Origin: Bradyrhizobium nanningense
GTDB taxonomy: Bacteria > Pseudomonadota > Alphaproteobacteria > Rhizobiales > Xanthobacteraceae
DNA length: 64,000 nucleotides
Reading direction: 5' to 3'
Assembly (NCBI RefSeq): GCF_004114535.1
Contig: NZ_LBJC01000029.1
Span: 82,749 to 146,748 of the forward strand
A model generated the notes under the pieces. The model was not told the origin of the DNA, did no database searches, and was given only the letters and a program-made list of their open reading frames with translations. The position numbers were made by a program, and so were the translations under genes. Shown here in pieces: positions 43,913 through 52,969 of the stretch (positions are counted from its first letter, which is position 1; each line of letters starts with the position of its first letter).

Positions 43913-45340
43913 ATGACGTGCCATTTTGCGCGAGGCCTGCTCGTCCTCACCGCGTTCAGCGTCTCCGGTTGCGCCGCGTTCTCGCCCGACAGCGGCATGA
44001 GCGCGGTCTCCGAGCTGACGAGCCAGACCATCAACAAGGACGTCGCCTTCGTGCGAACGGGGGAGGGCGCCGGCGCGGTCGACGCGCGCGTTCACCAATT
44101 ACTGGCGCGCACGCTGAGCGTCGACAGCGCCGTGCAGATCGCACTGCTCAACAACAAGGGACTGCAAGCCGCCTATAACGAGCTTGCATTGGCCGAGGCT
44201 GATCTGGTCGAGCAGAGCCTGCCACCCAACCCGATCTTCTCGATCTCGCGCATCACAGGCAATGGCGCCAGCGAGATCGAGCGCCAGGTGGTCGGTGATA
44301 TCCTTGCACTCGCCACCCTGCCGTTCCGCTCCGACATTGCCCGCGAGCGTTTTCGCCAGGCCCAATTGCGCGCCGCGCTGGCAACGCTGCGGCTCGCCGC
44401 CGACGTCCGCCGCGCTTATTGGCGTGCGGTTGCCGGCAACGAAATGGTGGTGCTGCTGACCGACGCGAAGGCCACGGCGGAATCGACCGCGCAGCTCGCG
44501 GCCAAGCTCGGCGAGACCGGCTCGCTCAACAAGCTCGACCAGGCCCGCGAGCAGGTGTTTTACGCCGAGACCACCGCCGACCTCGCCACCGCGCGACAGA
44601 CCGCAGCGAGCGAACGCGAAAGGCTTGCACGCCTGATGGGATTGTGGGACGGCGGCCTCGACTTCCGCCTGCCGAACGCGCTGCCACCACTACCGCGCCG
44701 GCCGCAGACCTTGCCTTCGATCGAGGCCGACGCGGTCGCCCATCGCATCGACCTTCAGATCGCTCGGCTGGAGCTGGCGGCGCTGGCCAAGGCCTTGAAC
44801 CTCACCGAGGCGACGCGCTTCGTCACGCTGCTCGATCTCGCCGGCATCTCCCGCCGCACTCAGGATCCGGAAAGCGCACCGTTCCGCGAGCGAGGCTTTG
44901 ACGTACAGTTCCAGATCCCGATCTTCGACGGCGGCGAGGTGCGGGTGCGGCAGGCCGCGGAGACCTACAATCTCGCCTTCAACCGCCTCACCGAGCGCGC
45001 CGTCAACGTGCGCTCCGAGGCGCGCGATGCTTATCGCGTCTATCGCTCGACCTACGATATCGCCAGCCATTACCAGCGCGAGATCATCCCCTTGCGCAAG
45101 ATCATCACCGAGGAGATGCAGCTGCGCTTCTCCAGCATGCAAGTCGACATCTTCGCACTGCTGACCGAAGCGCGGCAGCGCCTGGCCTCGCTGCGCGGCG
45201 CGATCGACGCCAGGCAGAGATTCTTTCTCGCCCAGGCCGACTTGCAGACCGCCGTCAACGGCGGTGGCGCGTCGACCGCCGGCAGCGACAATCCAACCAC
45301 CGTCGCCGCGGCAGCACCTGCCGATGGCGGCGGCCACTGA
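43913..45340 (+). CDS. TolC family outer-membrane lipoprotein
   Basis: 475 residues. An N-terminal signal ends in SVSGC with Cys20 as a lipidation site. The body has the two helical OEP repeats (NKGLQAAYNELALAEADLVEQSL near 85, GSLNKLDQAREQVFYAETTADLA near 205, and the second repeat near 290-430). It forms a trimeric channel through the outer membrane. No RND or membrane-fusion gene is next to it; instead a multicopper oxidase follows at 14 bp, so it may be borrowed by another pump or export copper-related products. Confidence 0.9.
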   Translation: MTCHFARGLLVLTAFSVSGCAAFSPDSGMSAVSELTSQTINKDVAFVRTGEGAGAVDARVHQLLARTLSVDSAVQIALLNNKGLQAAYNELALAEADLVEQSLPPNPIFSISRITGNGASEIERQVVGDILALATLPFRSDIARERFRQAQLRAALATLRLAADVRRAYWRAVAGNEMVVLLTDAKATAESTAQLAAKLGETGSLNKLDQAREQVFYAETTADLATARQTAASERERLARLMGLWDGGLDFRLPNALPPLPRRPQTLPSIEADAVAHRIDLQIARLELAALAKALNLTEATRFVTLLDLAGISRRTQDPESAPFRERGFDVQFQIPIFDGGEVRVRQAAETYNLAFNRLTERAVNVRSEARDAYRVYRSTYDIASHYQREIIPLRKIITEEMQLRFSSMQVDIFALLTEARQRLASLRGAIDARQRFFLAQADLQTAVNGGGASTAGSDNPTTVAAAAPADGGGH

Positions 45341-45353
45341 GATGGAGGCCAAG

Positions 45354-46688
45354 ATGTTTTCCCGCCGAGGATTCTTAGGGACTGCCGCGCTCGTCGGCGC
45401 ATCTGCGGTTCAAGGCCGCGTGCAGGCAGCGTCGATTCCGGAAGCCCCGCACATGGACAAGGTGGTGATGCAGCCGCCGCTGCATCCGATCAGCGGACCC
45501 GACTATCGTCCCGTGGTGACGCTGAACGGCTGGTCGCTGCCGTTCCGCATGAACGGCGACTGGAAGGAATTCCATCTGGTCGCCGAGCCCGTGGTGCGCG
45601 AATTCGCCGAGGGCATGAAGGTGAATTTGTGGGGCTATAACGGCCAGTCGCCCGGACCGACCATCGAGGCGGTCGAGGGCGACAAGGTCCGCATCTTCCT
45701 CACCAACCGCTTGCCCGAATATACCACCGTGCACTGGCACGGCATGATCATTCCGAGCGGCATGGACGGCGTCGGCGGATTGAACCAGCCGCACATCCAG
45801 CCGGGAAAAACCTTCGTCTACGAGTTCGAGATGAAGAAAAGCGGGACCTTCATGTACCACCCGCATTCCGACGAGATGGTGCAGATGGCGATGGGCATGA
45901 TGGGCATGGTCGTCGTGCATCCGCGCGACCCGAGCTTCCGGCCCGTCGACCGCGACTTCGTCTTCGTGATGAGCACCTATCGCGTCGACCCCGGCACCTA
46001 TCTGCCGCACGTCAACGAGATGACCGACTTCAACATGTGGACCTGGAATGCGCGGGTGTTTCCCGGCATCGATCCCTTAGCCGTGCGGCTCGGTGACAAG
46101 GTGCGCGTGCGCATCGGCAATCTCAGCATGACCAACCATCCGATCCATCTGCACGGCCACAGCTTTGCGGTGACCTGCACCGACGGCGGCTGGATTCCGG
46201 AGAGCGCGCAATATCCGGAGACGACGACCGACGTGCCGGTCGGTGCCGTCAGGGTGTTCGACGTGCTCGCCGACAATCCAGGCGACTGGGCGTTCCATTG
46301 CCACAAGTCGCATCACACCATGAACGCGATGGGGCACGACGTGCGCAACCTGATCGGGGTGTCGCGCAAGGATCTCGCCAAGGCTGTCGGCAAGCTCGCG
46401 CCTGACGGCATGGCGATGGGCTCGACCGGCATGGCGATGGGCAACATGGAGATGCCCGCGCCCGACAACACGCTGCCGATGATGACGGGCACAGGACAAT
46501 TCGGCCCGATCGAGATGGGCGGCATGTTCACGGTGATGAAGATCCGCGAGGACCTCGCGCGCGACGATTACCGCGATCCCGGGCCGTACAAATTCCCGCA
46601 AGGCACCGTCGCCTACGAGGTCGCGGCGCCGGCCGCGGAGCCGGCGCGGCAGCAGCCGGGCAGCCCACCGATGAAACACAAGATGTGA
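45354..46688 (+). CDS. Periplasmic multicopper oxidase (CopA/CumA-like)
   Basis: 444 residues. GGAGG precedes the ATG at 45354, and a Tat signal (SRRGFLGTAALVGASAVQG) follows. Copper ligands are all visible: HWHG, HPHSDEM, HPIHLHGHSF and HCHKSHH..M, so both type 1 and the trinuclear centre should be present. The tail after residue 345 is Met-rich (DGMAMGSTGMAMGNMEMP), typical of copper-tolerance oxidases. It probably oxidises Cu(I) or a phenolic in the periplasm. Fourth gene of the copper run. Confidence 0.95.
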   Translation: MFSRRGFLGTAALVGASAVQGRVQAASIPEAPHMDKVVMQPPLHPISGPDYRPVVTLNGWSLPFRMNGDWKEFHLVAEPVVREFAEGMKVNLWGYNGQSPGPTIEAVEGDKVRIFLTNRLPEYTTVHWHGMIIPSGMDGVGGLNQPHIQPGKTFVYEFEMKKSGTFMYHPHSDEMVQMAMGMMGMVVVHPRDPSFRPVDRDFVFVMSTYRVDPGTYLPHVNEMTDFNMWTWNARVFPGIDPLAVRLGDKVRVRIGNLSMTNHPIHLHGHSFAVTCTDGGWIPESAQYPETTTDVPVGAVRVFDVLADNPGDWAFHCHKSHHTMNAMGHDVRNLIGVSRKDLAKAVGKLAPDGMAMGSTGMAMGNMEMPAPDNTLPMMTGTGQFGPIEMGGMFTVMKIREDLARDDYRDPGPYKFPQGTVAYEVAAPAAEPARQQPGSPPMKHKM

Positions 46689-46696
46689 GCGTTTCG

Positions 46697-47173
46697 ATGA
46701 ACCATCAACTGGAGATGACGATGAAGATGATCAAACTTGGCCTCGCGCTGGTTGCGCTGTCGACTGCGCCGGCTTTCGCGCACGACAAGCACGGGCACGC
46801 GAGCTTTTCGGCCGGCGAGCCCGGCGATCCCAACAAGCCCGCGCGCACCATCGAGATCCTGCTCAACGAGATGGACTACACACCTGCCAGGATCGAGGTC
46901 AAGCGCGGCGAGCAGATCCGCTTCGTGCTGCGCAATGTCGGCAAGGAGGACCACGAATTCCTGCTCGCCACCACCAAAGAGAATCTCGCGCATGCGGTGG
47001 AGATGAAGAAGCATCCGCATATGGAGCACGACGATCCCAACGGGGTCAGGCTCGCGACGCAAAAGACGGCCGAGATCCTCTGGAAGTTCAGCAAGCCCGG
47101 CACGTTCGAATATTCGTGCCTCATTCCCGACCACCGCGACAACGGCATGGTCGGTCACGTCACCGTCAAGTAA
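46697..47173 (+). CDS. Periplasmic cupredoxin
   Basis: About 158 residues from 46697; 46721 gives a shorter signal and is equally plausible. Signal ends in APAFA, followed by HDKHGHASF. The cupredoxin domain has KEDHEFLLA (first His), and FEYSCLIPDHRDNGMVGHV (Cys, His and Met ligands) at the C-terminus, which are the type 1 copper set. It overlaps the end of the multicopper oxidase gene and may accept electrons from or supply copper to it. Confidence 0.92.
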   Translation: MNHQLEMTMKMIKLGLALVALSTAPAFAHDKHGHASFSAGEPGDPNKPARTIEILLNEMDYTPARIEVKRGEQIRFVLRNVGKEDHEFLLATTKENLAHAVEMKKHPHMEHDDPNGVRLATQKTAEILWKFSKPGTFEYSCLIPDHRDNGMVGHVTVK

Positions 47174-47190
47174 CGCGAAGGGAGTCTCGC

Positions 47191-47508
47191 ATGAACCGCA
47201 TCATCAATATCATTGCTGCGCTGGCGCTGACGTTGAGCGTCGCCATCGGAGCCGTTGCCAACCGAGCCCTGGCGGTCGAGGCCGCCTCGATCAGCGGTGA
47301 GGTGAAAAAAATCGACGAGGGCGCCGGCAAGATCACGCTCAAGCACGGGCCGGCGAAGAGCCTCGGCATGGAAGAGCCCATGACCATGGTCTACCGCGTC
47401 AAGGACCCCGCCATGCTCAAGCAGGTGAAGGTCGGCGACAAGGTGACCTTCGAGGCCGAGGAGGCGGCGTCGGGGTACACGGTGACGAAGATGGACAAGG
47501 CGAAATAG
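47191..47508 (+). CDS. CusF-like periplasmic copper-binding protein
   Basis: 105 residues with a signal (IAALALTLSVAIGAVANRALA). The mature part has ISGEVKKIDEGAGKITLKHGPAKSLGMEEPMTMVYRV, the CusF fold with His and two Met ligand positions (KHGP, M EEPMTM). CusF binds Cu(I) or Ag(I) and hands it to an efflux pump. It ends the copper cluster, 17 bp after the cupredoxin gene. No CusA/B pump is in the window. Confidence 0.92.
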   Translation: MNRIINIIAALALTLSVAIGAVANRALAVEAASISGEVKKIDEGAGKITLKHGPAKSLGMEEPMTMVYRVKDPAMLKQVKVGDKVTFEAEEAASGYTVTKMDKAK

Positions 47509-47516
47509 CCTCTCCG

Positions 47517-47622
47517 GTCATTCCGGGGCGCGCCGCTTGGCGCGCGCCCGGAATCCATATCCCCACAATACCTGCCGCCCGATGGATTCCGGGTTCGGCT
47601 CTGCGAGCCGCCCCGGAATGAC
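47517..47622 (+). repeat. Intergenic inverted repeat GTCATTCCGGGGCGCG...CCCCGGAATGAC
   Basis: Outer arms GTCATTCCGGGGCG and CGCCCCGGAATGAC are perfectly inverted, with inner CCGGAATCCAT and ATGGATTCCGG arms. A second copy lies at 62272-62416. Placed at the end of the copper operon, it may terminate it. Confidence 0.8.
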
Positions 47623-47670
47623 GACTGCCGCCCCGAAACACCCCGGTCCGCCCCCTTCCCACCCCCTCCG

Positions 47671-47685
47671 TTAACCCTTTGCTAA
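47671..47685 (+). promoter_or_regulatory. Near-consensus CtrA box upstream of flhA
   Basis: TTAACCCTTTGCTAA fits the CtrA consensus TTAA-N7-TTAA with one mismatch. It lies 171 bp before the flhA start, in a GC-rich context where a TTAA pair at exact spacing is unlikely. CtrA is encoded at 59442-60143. Confidence 0.55.
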
Positions 47686-47855
47686 CCATACACCCGGCAA
47701 GAATTGCCGGGTGAAGTCGAGTGTCGTCGGCCGCGTAAAACGGGAGGACCCCCGTGGACGCCAGTGCGGTGCCTCACTTTCGAAACGGCGGCCCCTCGGC
47801 CGCCGCGCAGACGTTTGGGGCGCGCGGACGGCAGTCGCGCGGGGAGGCAGCTACC

Positions 47856-49997
47856 ATGGTCGACGTCACCGCGGGACAGGGCGTAGGCGCCGCAAGAACC
47901 GGCATCCCCTCCGTCAACGAGATCGTCACCATCCTCAAGCGCGGCGACATCGCGCTGGCGCTCGGCATCCTCACCATCCTGGTGGTGCTGATCCTGCCGC
48001 TGCCCGCGATCGTGCTGGACCTGTTCCTGGCGATCTCGATCACGCTCTCGATCCTGATCCTGATGACCTCGCTGTTCATCCAGACGCCACTGGAATTCTC
48101 GGCCTTCCCGACCGTCCTCTTGATCTCGACCATGCTGCGCCTGTCGCTCAACATGGCTTCGACCCGCCTGATCCTGTCGCACGGGCACGAGGGCACGGCT
48201 GCCGCCGGTCACGTCATCGAAGCCTTCGGCAGCTTCGTGATGGGCGGCAATTTCGTCATCGGCATCATCGTCTTCGCCATCCTGATCATCGTCAACTTCG
48301 TCGTCATCACCAAGGGTTCGGGCCGTATCGCCGAAGTCGCCGCCCGCTTCCACCTCGACGCCATGCCCGGCAAGCAGATGGCGATCGACGCCGACCTCTC
48401 CGCCGGCCTGATCGACGAGAAGGTCGCCAAGGAGCGCCGCAAGGAGCTGGAGGACGAGAGCGGCTTCTTCGGCGCCATGGACGGTGCCTCCAAATTCGTC
48501 CGCGGCGATGCCATCGCGGGCCTTCTGATCGTCTTCATCAACGTCGTCGGCGGCATGATCATCGGCGTGGCGCAGCAGGGCTTGTCCTTTGCCGATGCGG
48601 GGCGCAGCTACACGCTGCTGACCGTCGGCGACGGCCTCGTCACCCAAGTGCCCGCGCTGATCGTCTCGACCGCGGCCGGCCTGCTCGTCTCCAAGGCCGG
48701 CGTGTCGGGCGCCGCCGACAAGGCGCTGATGAAGCAGTTCTCCGGCTATCCGCAGGCGCTCGCGATGTCCTCGGCGGTCATGCTGGTGCTGGCGGCGCTG
48801 CCGGGGATTCCGACCATTCCGTTCCTGGCGCTCGGCGCCGGCGCCGGCGCGCTGGCCTGGAACGCCCGCAACCACAACCGGGTCACCGCCAAGGCCGAGG
48901 AAGCGGCCAAGGCCGCACCGGCTGCAGGTAGCCCGGGTGCGCCCGGGGCGGCCGCCGCGGAAGAGCCGATCTCCGCCGCGCTCAAGATCGACGACCTCAA
49001 GATCGAGCTCGGCTATGCCCTGCTGCCGCTGGTCAACGGCCCCGACGGCACCGACCGTCTCACCGAGCAGATCAAGGCGCTGCGCCGCTCGCTCGCGATC
49101 GAGATGGGTTTCGTGATGCCGGCGGTGCGCATCCTCGACAACGTCCAGCTCGAGGCCAACACCTACATCATCAAGATCAAGGAGGTCGATGCCGGCACCG
49201 GCAAGATCTGGCCGAACCAGTTCATGGTCATGGACCCCGGCGGCAGCCAGGTGCAGGTGCCCGGCATCCACACCACCGAGCCGACCTTCGGCCTGCCCGC
49301 GACCTGGGTCGATGCCAGCCTCAAGGAGGAGGCCTCGCTCAAGGGCTACACCGTCGTCGACGCCGCGACCGTGCTCTCGACCCACCTCACCGAGCTGCTC
49401 AAGGCCAACATGTCGGACCTGCTCTCCTACGGCGAGGTGCAGAAGCTGCTCAAGGAGCTGCCGAAGGAGCAGAGCGAGCTGGTCAAGGACATCGTGCCGG
49501 CACAGGTCACGGTCTCCGGCATCCAGCGCGTGTTGCAATTGCTGCTCGCCGAGCGGATCTCGATCCGCGACCTCTCGACCATCCTCGAAGGCATCGCCGA
49601 CTCGCTGGCCTTCTCGCGCAATCCCGCGACCATGGTCGAGCACGTCCGCGCCCGCCTGGCGCGGCAGATCTGCGCGCAGAACACCTCCTACGCCGGCTAT
49701 CTGCCGCTGATCGCGCTGTCGGCGAAATGGGAGCAGGCCTTTGCCGAATCCATCATTGGCCAGGGCGAGGAACGCAGCCTTGCGATGCAGCCCTCGAAGC
49801 TGTCGGAATTCATGACCGCCGTGCGCGAGGCCTTCGAGCGCGCCGCGCGCGAGGGCGAGGCTCCGGTGCTGGTCACCTCTGCGGCCATTCGCCCCTTCGT
49901 GCGGTCCCTGGTGGAGCGGTTTCGGGCCCAGACCACCGTGCTGTCGCAGGCTGAAATCCACCCCAGGGCGAGGTTGAAAACGGTCGGAAGCGTCTGA
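47856..49997 (+). CDS. flhA: Flagellar export apparatus protein FlhA
   Basis: 713 residues. Eight membrane segments in the first 330 residues include the FHIPEP-family signature (RLSLNMASTRLILSHGHEGTAAAG and GDGLVTQVPALIVSTAAGLL). The cytoplasmic half has LPLVNGPDGTDRLTEQIKALRR and LTELLKANMSDLLSYGEVQKLL. FlhA is the export-gate component that recruits chaperone-substrate complexes. GGGGAGG precedes the ATG at 47856; a GTG at 47754 would add 34 residues unlike family members. A CtrA box precedes the gene. Confidence 0.97.
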   Translation: MVDVTAGQGVGAARTGIPSVNEIVTILKRGDIALALGILTILVVLILPLPAIVLDLFLAISITLSILILMTSLFIQTPLEFSAFPTVLLISTMLRLSLNMASTRLILSHGHEGTAAAGHVIEAFGSFVMGGNFVIGIIVFAILIIVNFVVITKGSGRIAEVAARFHLDAMPGKQMAIDADLSAGLIDEKVAKERRKELEDESGFFGAMDGASKFVRGDAIAGLLIVFINVVGGMIIGVAQQGLSFADAGRSYTLLTVGDGLVTQVPALIVSTAAGLLVSKAGVSGAADKALMKQFSGYPQALAMSSAVMLVLAALPGIPTIPFLALGAGAGALAWNARNHNRVTAKAEEAAKAAPAAGSPGAPGAAAAEEPISAALKIDDLKIELGYALLPLVNGPDGTDRLTEQIKALRRSLAIEMGFVMPAVRILDNVQLEANTYIIKIKEVDAGTGKIWPNQFMVMDPGGSQVQVPGIHTTEPTFGLPATWVDASLKEEASLKGYTVVDAATVLSTHLTELLKANMSDLLSYGEVQKLLKELPKEQSELVKDIVPAQVTVSGIQRVLQLLLAERISIRDLSTILEGIADSLAFSRNPATMVEHVRARLARQICAQNTSYAGYLPLIALSAKWEQAFAESIIGQGEERSLAMQPSKLSEFMTAVREAFERAAREGEAPVLVTSAAIRPFVRSLVERFRAQTTVLSQAEIHPRARLKTVGSV

Positions 49998-50292
49998 TTT
50001 GCCTTAAGAAGCCGTGTGTTTTTCGGCCACAGGCAAATGGTTTTTGAGTTCCTGGCGCCTTGTGGACCAACTGGCGAAAAAGGCGCCGGACAAGCACCTT
50101 ACATCTTTGAAATAATTGCGAAAATGCACGATCAAGGACCTCCGCCTGATCGCGATCTTTCACGTCCTTTCACGCTCTTGTGATGGCCTCTTGGGAACGA
50201 ATCCCCCCAATACTAGGTTGATGGGCACCGGAAGCATGAACCTGCCTGAACGGCGGGCGACTACTTCGGGTAGATGGCGGCAGGAGGCTTCC

Positions 50293-50493
50293 ATGAACCA
50301 CTCGATCTACAGCGCAGATCGCGCGACCCATTTGAAAGTCGTGGTCGTCGCCCTCGTCGCAGGGATCGCGGTGGCAGGCCTCGGTATCACGGCACGCACG
50401 GGTTCGGATGAAGGCCTGACCCAGACCGCCCGCGTCATCAAGGCCGGCAAGCCGGTCGTTGTCACAAGCGCGAACGCGTCCCTCGTTCGCTAA
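50293..50493 (+). CDS. Small single-pass membrane protein
   Basis: 66 residues. AGGAGG precedes the ATG. One hydrophobic helix (VVVVALVAGIAVAGLGITA, about 15-33) follows a short polar N-terminus, and the rest is polar with a positive tail (RVIKAGKPVVVTSANASLVR). No domain recognised; similar small proteins follow flagellar genes or stand alone in related genomes. Signal-peptide cleavage is possible in place of anchoring. Confidence 0.7.
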   Translation: MNHSIYSADRATHLKVVVVALVAGIAVAGLGITARTGSDEGLTQTARVIKAGKPVVVTSANASLVR

Positions 50494-50591
50494 GGAGATC
50501 TGACGAGTTTTTCGAATTCACGCGGCTCTTTACCAGCCCCCCAAAGTCGCCACGTGGATATGTAGACGACCCCAACCCCAAGTCGACTACA

Positions 50592-50620
50592 GAAAGCGCC
50601 CGCCCCCCACGGGCGCTTTC
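50592..50620 (+). terminator. Hairpin with 11-bp perfect stem
   Basis: GAAAGCGCCCG pairs with CGGGCGCTTTC across a C-rich loop of 7 bases. The following bases (TCATGTCT) are only weakly T-rich. It lies about 100 bp after the 66-residue gene and is best read as its transcription terminator or the end of a small RNA. Confidence 0.55.
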
Positions 50621-50880
50621 TCATGTCTGGGGTGATGTCGCGGAGGCCTGCAGACGCCACCCAAAGTTCGGGTTTGCGAGCGACGCGACTTGGCCGCCGA
50701 AGCCTTTGGCGAAGGCGGAAGCAAACCAGATTGCCGTCGTGGAGTGATTTTGAATTGCTTTCGTCGCAAGCGCTGCTCGCAACGATGGAGTATGGGGGCG
50801 ATTGCCATGGTTTCTGTACGTGATTATCTCGCTTGGCAAGCGTAGACATCGTCAATTGCCGTGCAAGGTCGCGATTGATT

Positions 50881-51699
50881 TCAACTCAAAGACAGCGCGG
50901 CCGAAGAGGTAGTTAGCGGCACATCAGGTAATGTACGCAGCATTGCCCCGACTACACTGCGCGCAATTCCCACAGCCTCGATAGCCTCTTCCACCGAAAG
51001 AATTACTTCGGGGTGTATCAGGGGATTCCTATGCAGCCTCGTCATTTGTTTGATCGACTCAATTACTTTGATGTCGCCAAACTTCTGTTTTTCCATTTCT
51101 GCGGCGAAGGTGCCCAATGTCTCAAGAGAAGGCCGGATCGCCCCCTTGGAAACGTGGTCCCAATAGCGCTTCACGACCGCCTCGGTGACACGAAAGATAT
51201 GGAAACCACACGCGGTTGCGAGTTCAAAGGCCAAAGCTTTCCCAACTTCTTTGGCATCGGGAATTGCCTCTGGCACTTTGGCCGAAAGGGAGACTGGGAA
51301 AAGCTTCGTGCCCTCATCGATCAGCGTATTGACTTCGTAGCTCTCTTTTCCGGCAACGAGGAACGACGGGAGGAGACTCAAGTCTGCCAAAAATATAGTC
51401 TTGAACTGATCTCGCTCGTGGCTCATCGACCATACATCGTAATCACCAATGGTTGAATTCGGATCATCGACCAATTTCAGCATGACATCGATCGCGGCGT
51501 ATAATTTACCGGCCTGTTCGCGAGATGCGCGTAAGTATGCCGCGTAAATGCTCTGATTAAACAGCGCTTCAAGCTGACCTTTTGCGTTATGCAGCACGTA
51601 AGCTGACGGACGCGGTGGATCCCCCTGAAAGAAAGTGTTGGGTATCGCATCAATCGCTGACACGACATCAAGAAACCACGGCAAAGACATTCGGATCAT
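50881..51699 (-). CDS. Unknown protein with a possible HEPN-type RNxxxH motif
   Basis: About 272 residues from the ATG at 51699; ATGs at 51690 and 51786 are alternatives. Nearly all of the sequence is helical and soluble, and lower in GC than its neighbours. Near the C-terminus, TRLHRNPLIHPE contains R-x4-H with RN at its start, the ribonuclease motif of HEPN domains, followed by a helix that fits (LSVEEAIEAVGIARSVVGAML). HEPN proteins cleave RNA in toxin-antitoxin and abortive infection systems; this is only inferred. It stands alone between repeats. No antitoxin-like partner is adjacent. Confidence 0.55.
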   Translation of the reverse strand: MIRMSLPWFLDVVSAIDAIPNTFFQGDPPRPSAYVLHNAKGQLEALFNQSIYAAYLRASREQAGKLYAAIDVMLKLVDDPNSTIGDYDVWSMSHERDQFKTIFLADLSLLPSFLVAGKESYEVNTLIDEGTKLFPVSLSAKVPEAIPDAKEVGKALAFELATACGFHIFRVTEAVVKRYWDHVSKGAIRPSLETLGTFAAEMEKQKFGDIKVIESIKQMTRLHRNPLIHPEVILSVEEAIEAVGIARSVVGAMLRTLPDVPLTTSSAALSLS

Positions 51700-51806
51700 T
51701 TGGCGGCAGCCCCACGAACGTCCGGGCGCGAATCCCCCGGCACTACTCATGGTAGCACCGGGGCATTGGATACGTATAACGTTCACTTAGACGTCCCCCA
51801 AATTCA

Positions 51807-51889
51807 TCATTGCGAGCGGAACGAAGCAATCCAGACTCCCTCGGCGGAGGCAACCTGGATTGCTTCGGCGCAAGGGCTCCTCGCAATGA
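51807..51889 (+). repeat. Intergenic inverted repeat TCATTGCGAGCGG...CTCGCAATGA
   Basis: Same family as 31021-31109: TCATTGCGAG, GAAGCAATCCAGACTCC, CCTGGATTGCTTC and CTCGCAATGA. It lies upstream of the unknown HEPN-like gene. From here to 52642 no gene is supported. Confidence 0.75.
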
Positions 51890-52004
51890 AGGAGTGCGGG
51901 GCGATGCCATCGCGTTCTCAATTCGCAATTTCATTGCAGACACACCTTCGCTTCCTCGCGACTCATCTCGCCCGAGCTTTGCACGATCTCTTCACCCTCA
52001 TGAA

Positions 52005-52490
52005 TGAATGGAGAGGGCGCAGGGAAGACCGGGTGCCAGCCGGGCACCCACGGTCCACTGTGCGAGAGATGGCAACAAGAATTTGCACAGCGGCATACAG
52101 GTGGAGCCAAAACATCCGGCCTTCCCTGCGCAGTGGTTTTACGGCTTATGTCGCGCTCTCCCCGGGGAGCGATGCACTATTGCCCCCGTCGCCTTGCGGA
52201 TGACTGATGCGTGCGCCCGGTCGGGCCGCACACATCACCGCAAGCCTTGACGCACAGACCCCGGGCATCAGGACCACACGATTTCGCCGTACGCTGATCA
52301 CACCGGTCGTGTGCGCGACGGTTTTGCTCACGGCTCTCCGCCCTGCAAAACCTCTTCGCGCCGATGCAATCAGCGTCCACCGCCGCCCGGCCCGCGTTCG
52401 TGACGATCGCGATACGCCCCTCTTCCTTGGGCCGGGTTACCGCGACAAATATGATATTTCCGAATTTCTGTAAATCGGAATATTTTCGAT
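52005..52490 (+). repeat. Long intergenic repeat-like element, non-coding
   Basis: About 480 bp without a supported gene. It reads CAGCCGGGCACCCACGG, GGAGCCAAAACATCCGGCC and later CCGTACGCTGATCACACC. I recall this stretch from multicopy intergenic DNA in Bradyrhizobium and Rhodopseudomonas, where it produces false ORFs; that is memory, not a search. Its end includes a 32-bp block (52395-52426) repeated exactly at 54045-54076. Confidence 0.5.
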
Positions 52491-52544
52491 AGCGCGGATT
52501 GACCAATGGATTGGGTATTTTGCCCGTCGGGCAACGCAAGGTCT

Positions 52545-52623
52545 TGTAGCCCGGATGAGCGAAGCGACATTCGGGATTCTCATCGAGAGCGGCCCCGGGG
52601 TGTCGCTCCGCTCCCCCGGGCTA
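52545..52623 (+). repeat. Inverted repeat TGTAGCCCGGATGAGCGAAGCGACAT...GGGCTAC
   Basis: GTAGCCCGGATGAGCGAAG pairs imperfectly with CGCTCCCCCGGGCTAC. A relative lies at 55225-55296. It abuts the 3' end of the truncated araC copy. Confidence 0.7.
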
Positions 52624-52642
52624 CGAGCCTACGATTCCCCGC

Positions 52643-52969
52643 TCACGCCTCGTGCAATTCCGACGGCGTCGCGCCGAAGCGCTTGCGGAAGGCGCGGTTG
52701 AAATAGGACAGATCGGCAAAGCCCGAGGAATGCGCGATGTCGCTGATCTTGCGCGCCCTGGCGCCGGGATCGCCGAGCAGCTTGCGTGCCTGGAGCAGGC
52801 GCTGCTCCAGCACGAACTCGGTGAAGGTCGTACCGGCCTGCTCGAACAGGCGTTGCGCCTGGCGCGGGCTTAAGCGCGAGCGCGTCGCGACCTCGGACAG
52901 GCAGAGATCGTTGCGGCCGAGCGCGGCCATCACGTCAGCGCGCATGAGCTCGAGGCGCGCCGCGCGCAT
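52643..52969 (-). pseudogene. Truncated duplicate of the AraC regulator C-terminus
   Basis: About 108 codons encode only the AraC helix-turn-helix half (LCLSEVATRSRLSPRQAQRLFEQAG and FADLSYFNRAFRKRFGATPSEL). It is a copy, about 97% identical in DNA, of 54106-54430, the 3' end of the intact gene at 54106-55065; the match breaks after GAGCTCGAGGCGCGCCG. The N-terminal ligand domain is absent, so it is a relic of a duplication and is probably not functional as a normal regulator, though a short HTH protein could be made from internal starts. Confidence 0.85.

Noticed and set aside
47682..49961. A 759-codon open frame antisense to flhA
   Set aside because: It mirrors the flhA codons on the other strand, is rich in Arg/Asp/Gly low-complexity, and matches no fold; it is a GC-driven shadow.
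51700..52250. Overlapping forward frames in the 51.7-52.3 kb interval
   Set aside because: They lie in repeat-like non-coding DNA, have no ribosome sites, and are of the kind often mis-annotated in this element.
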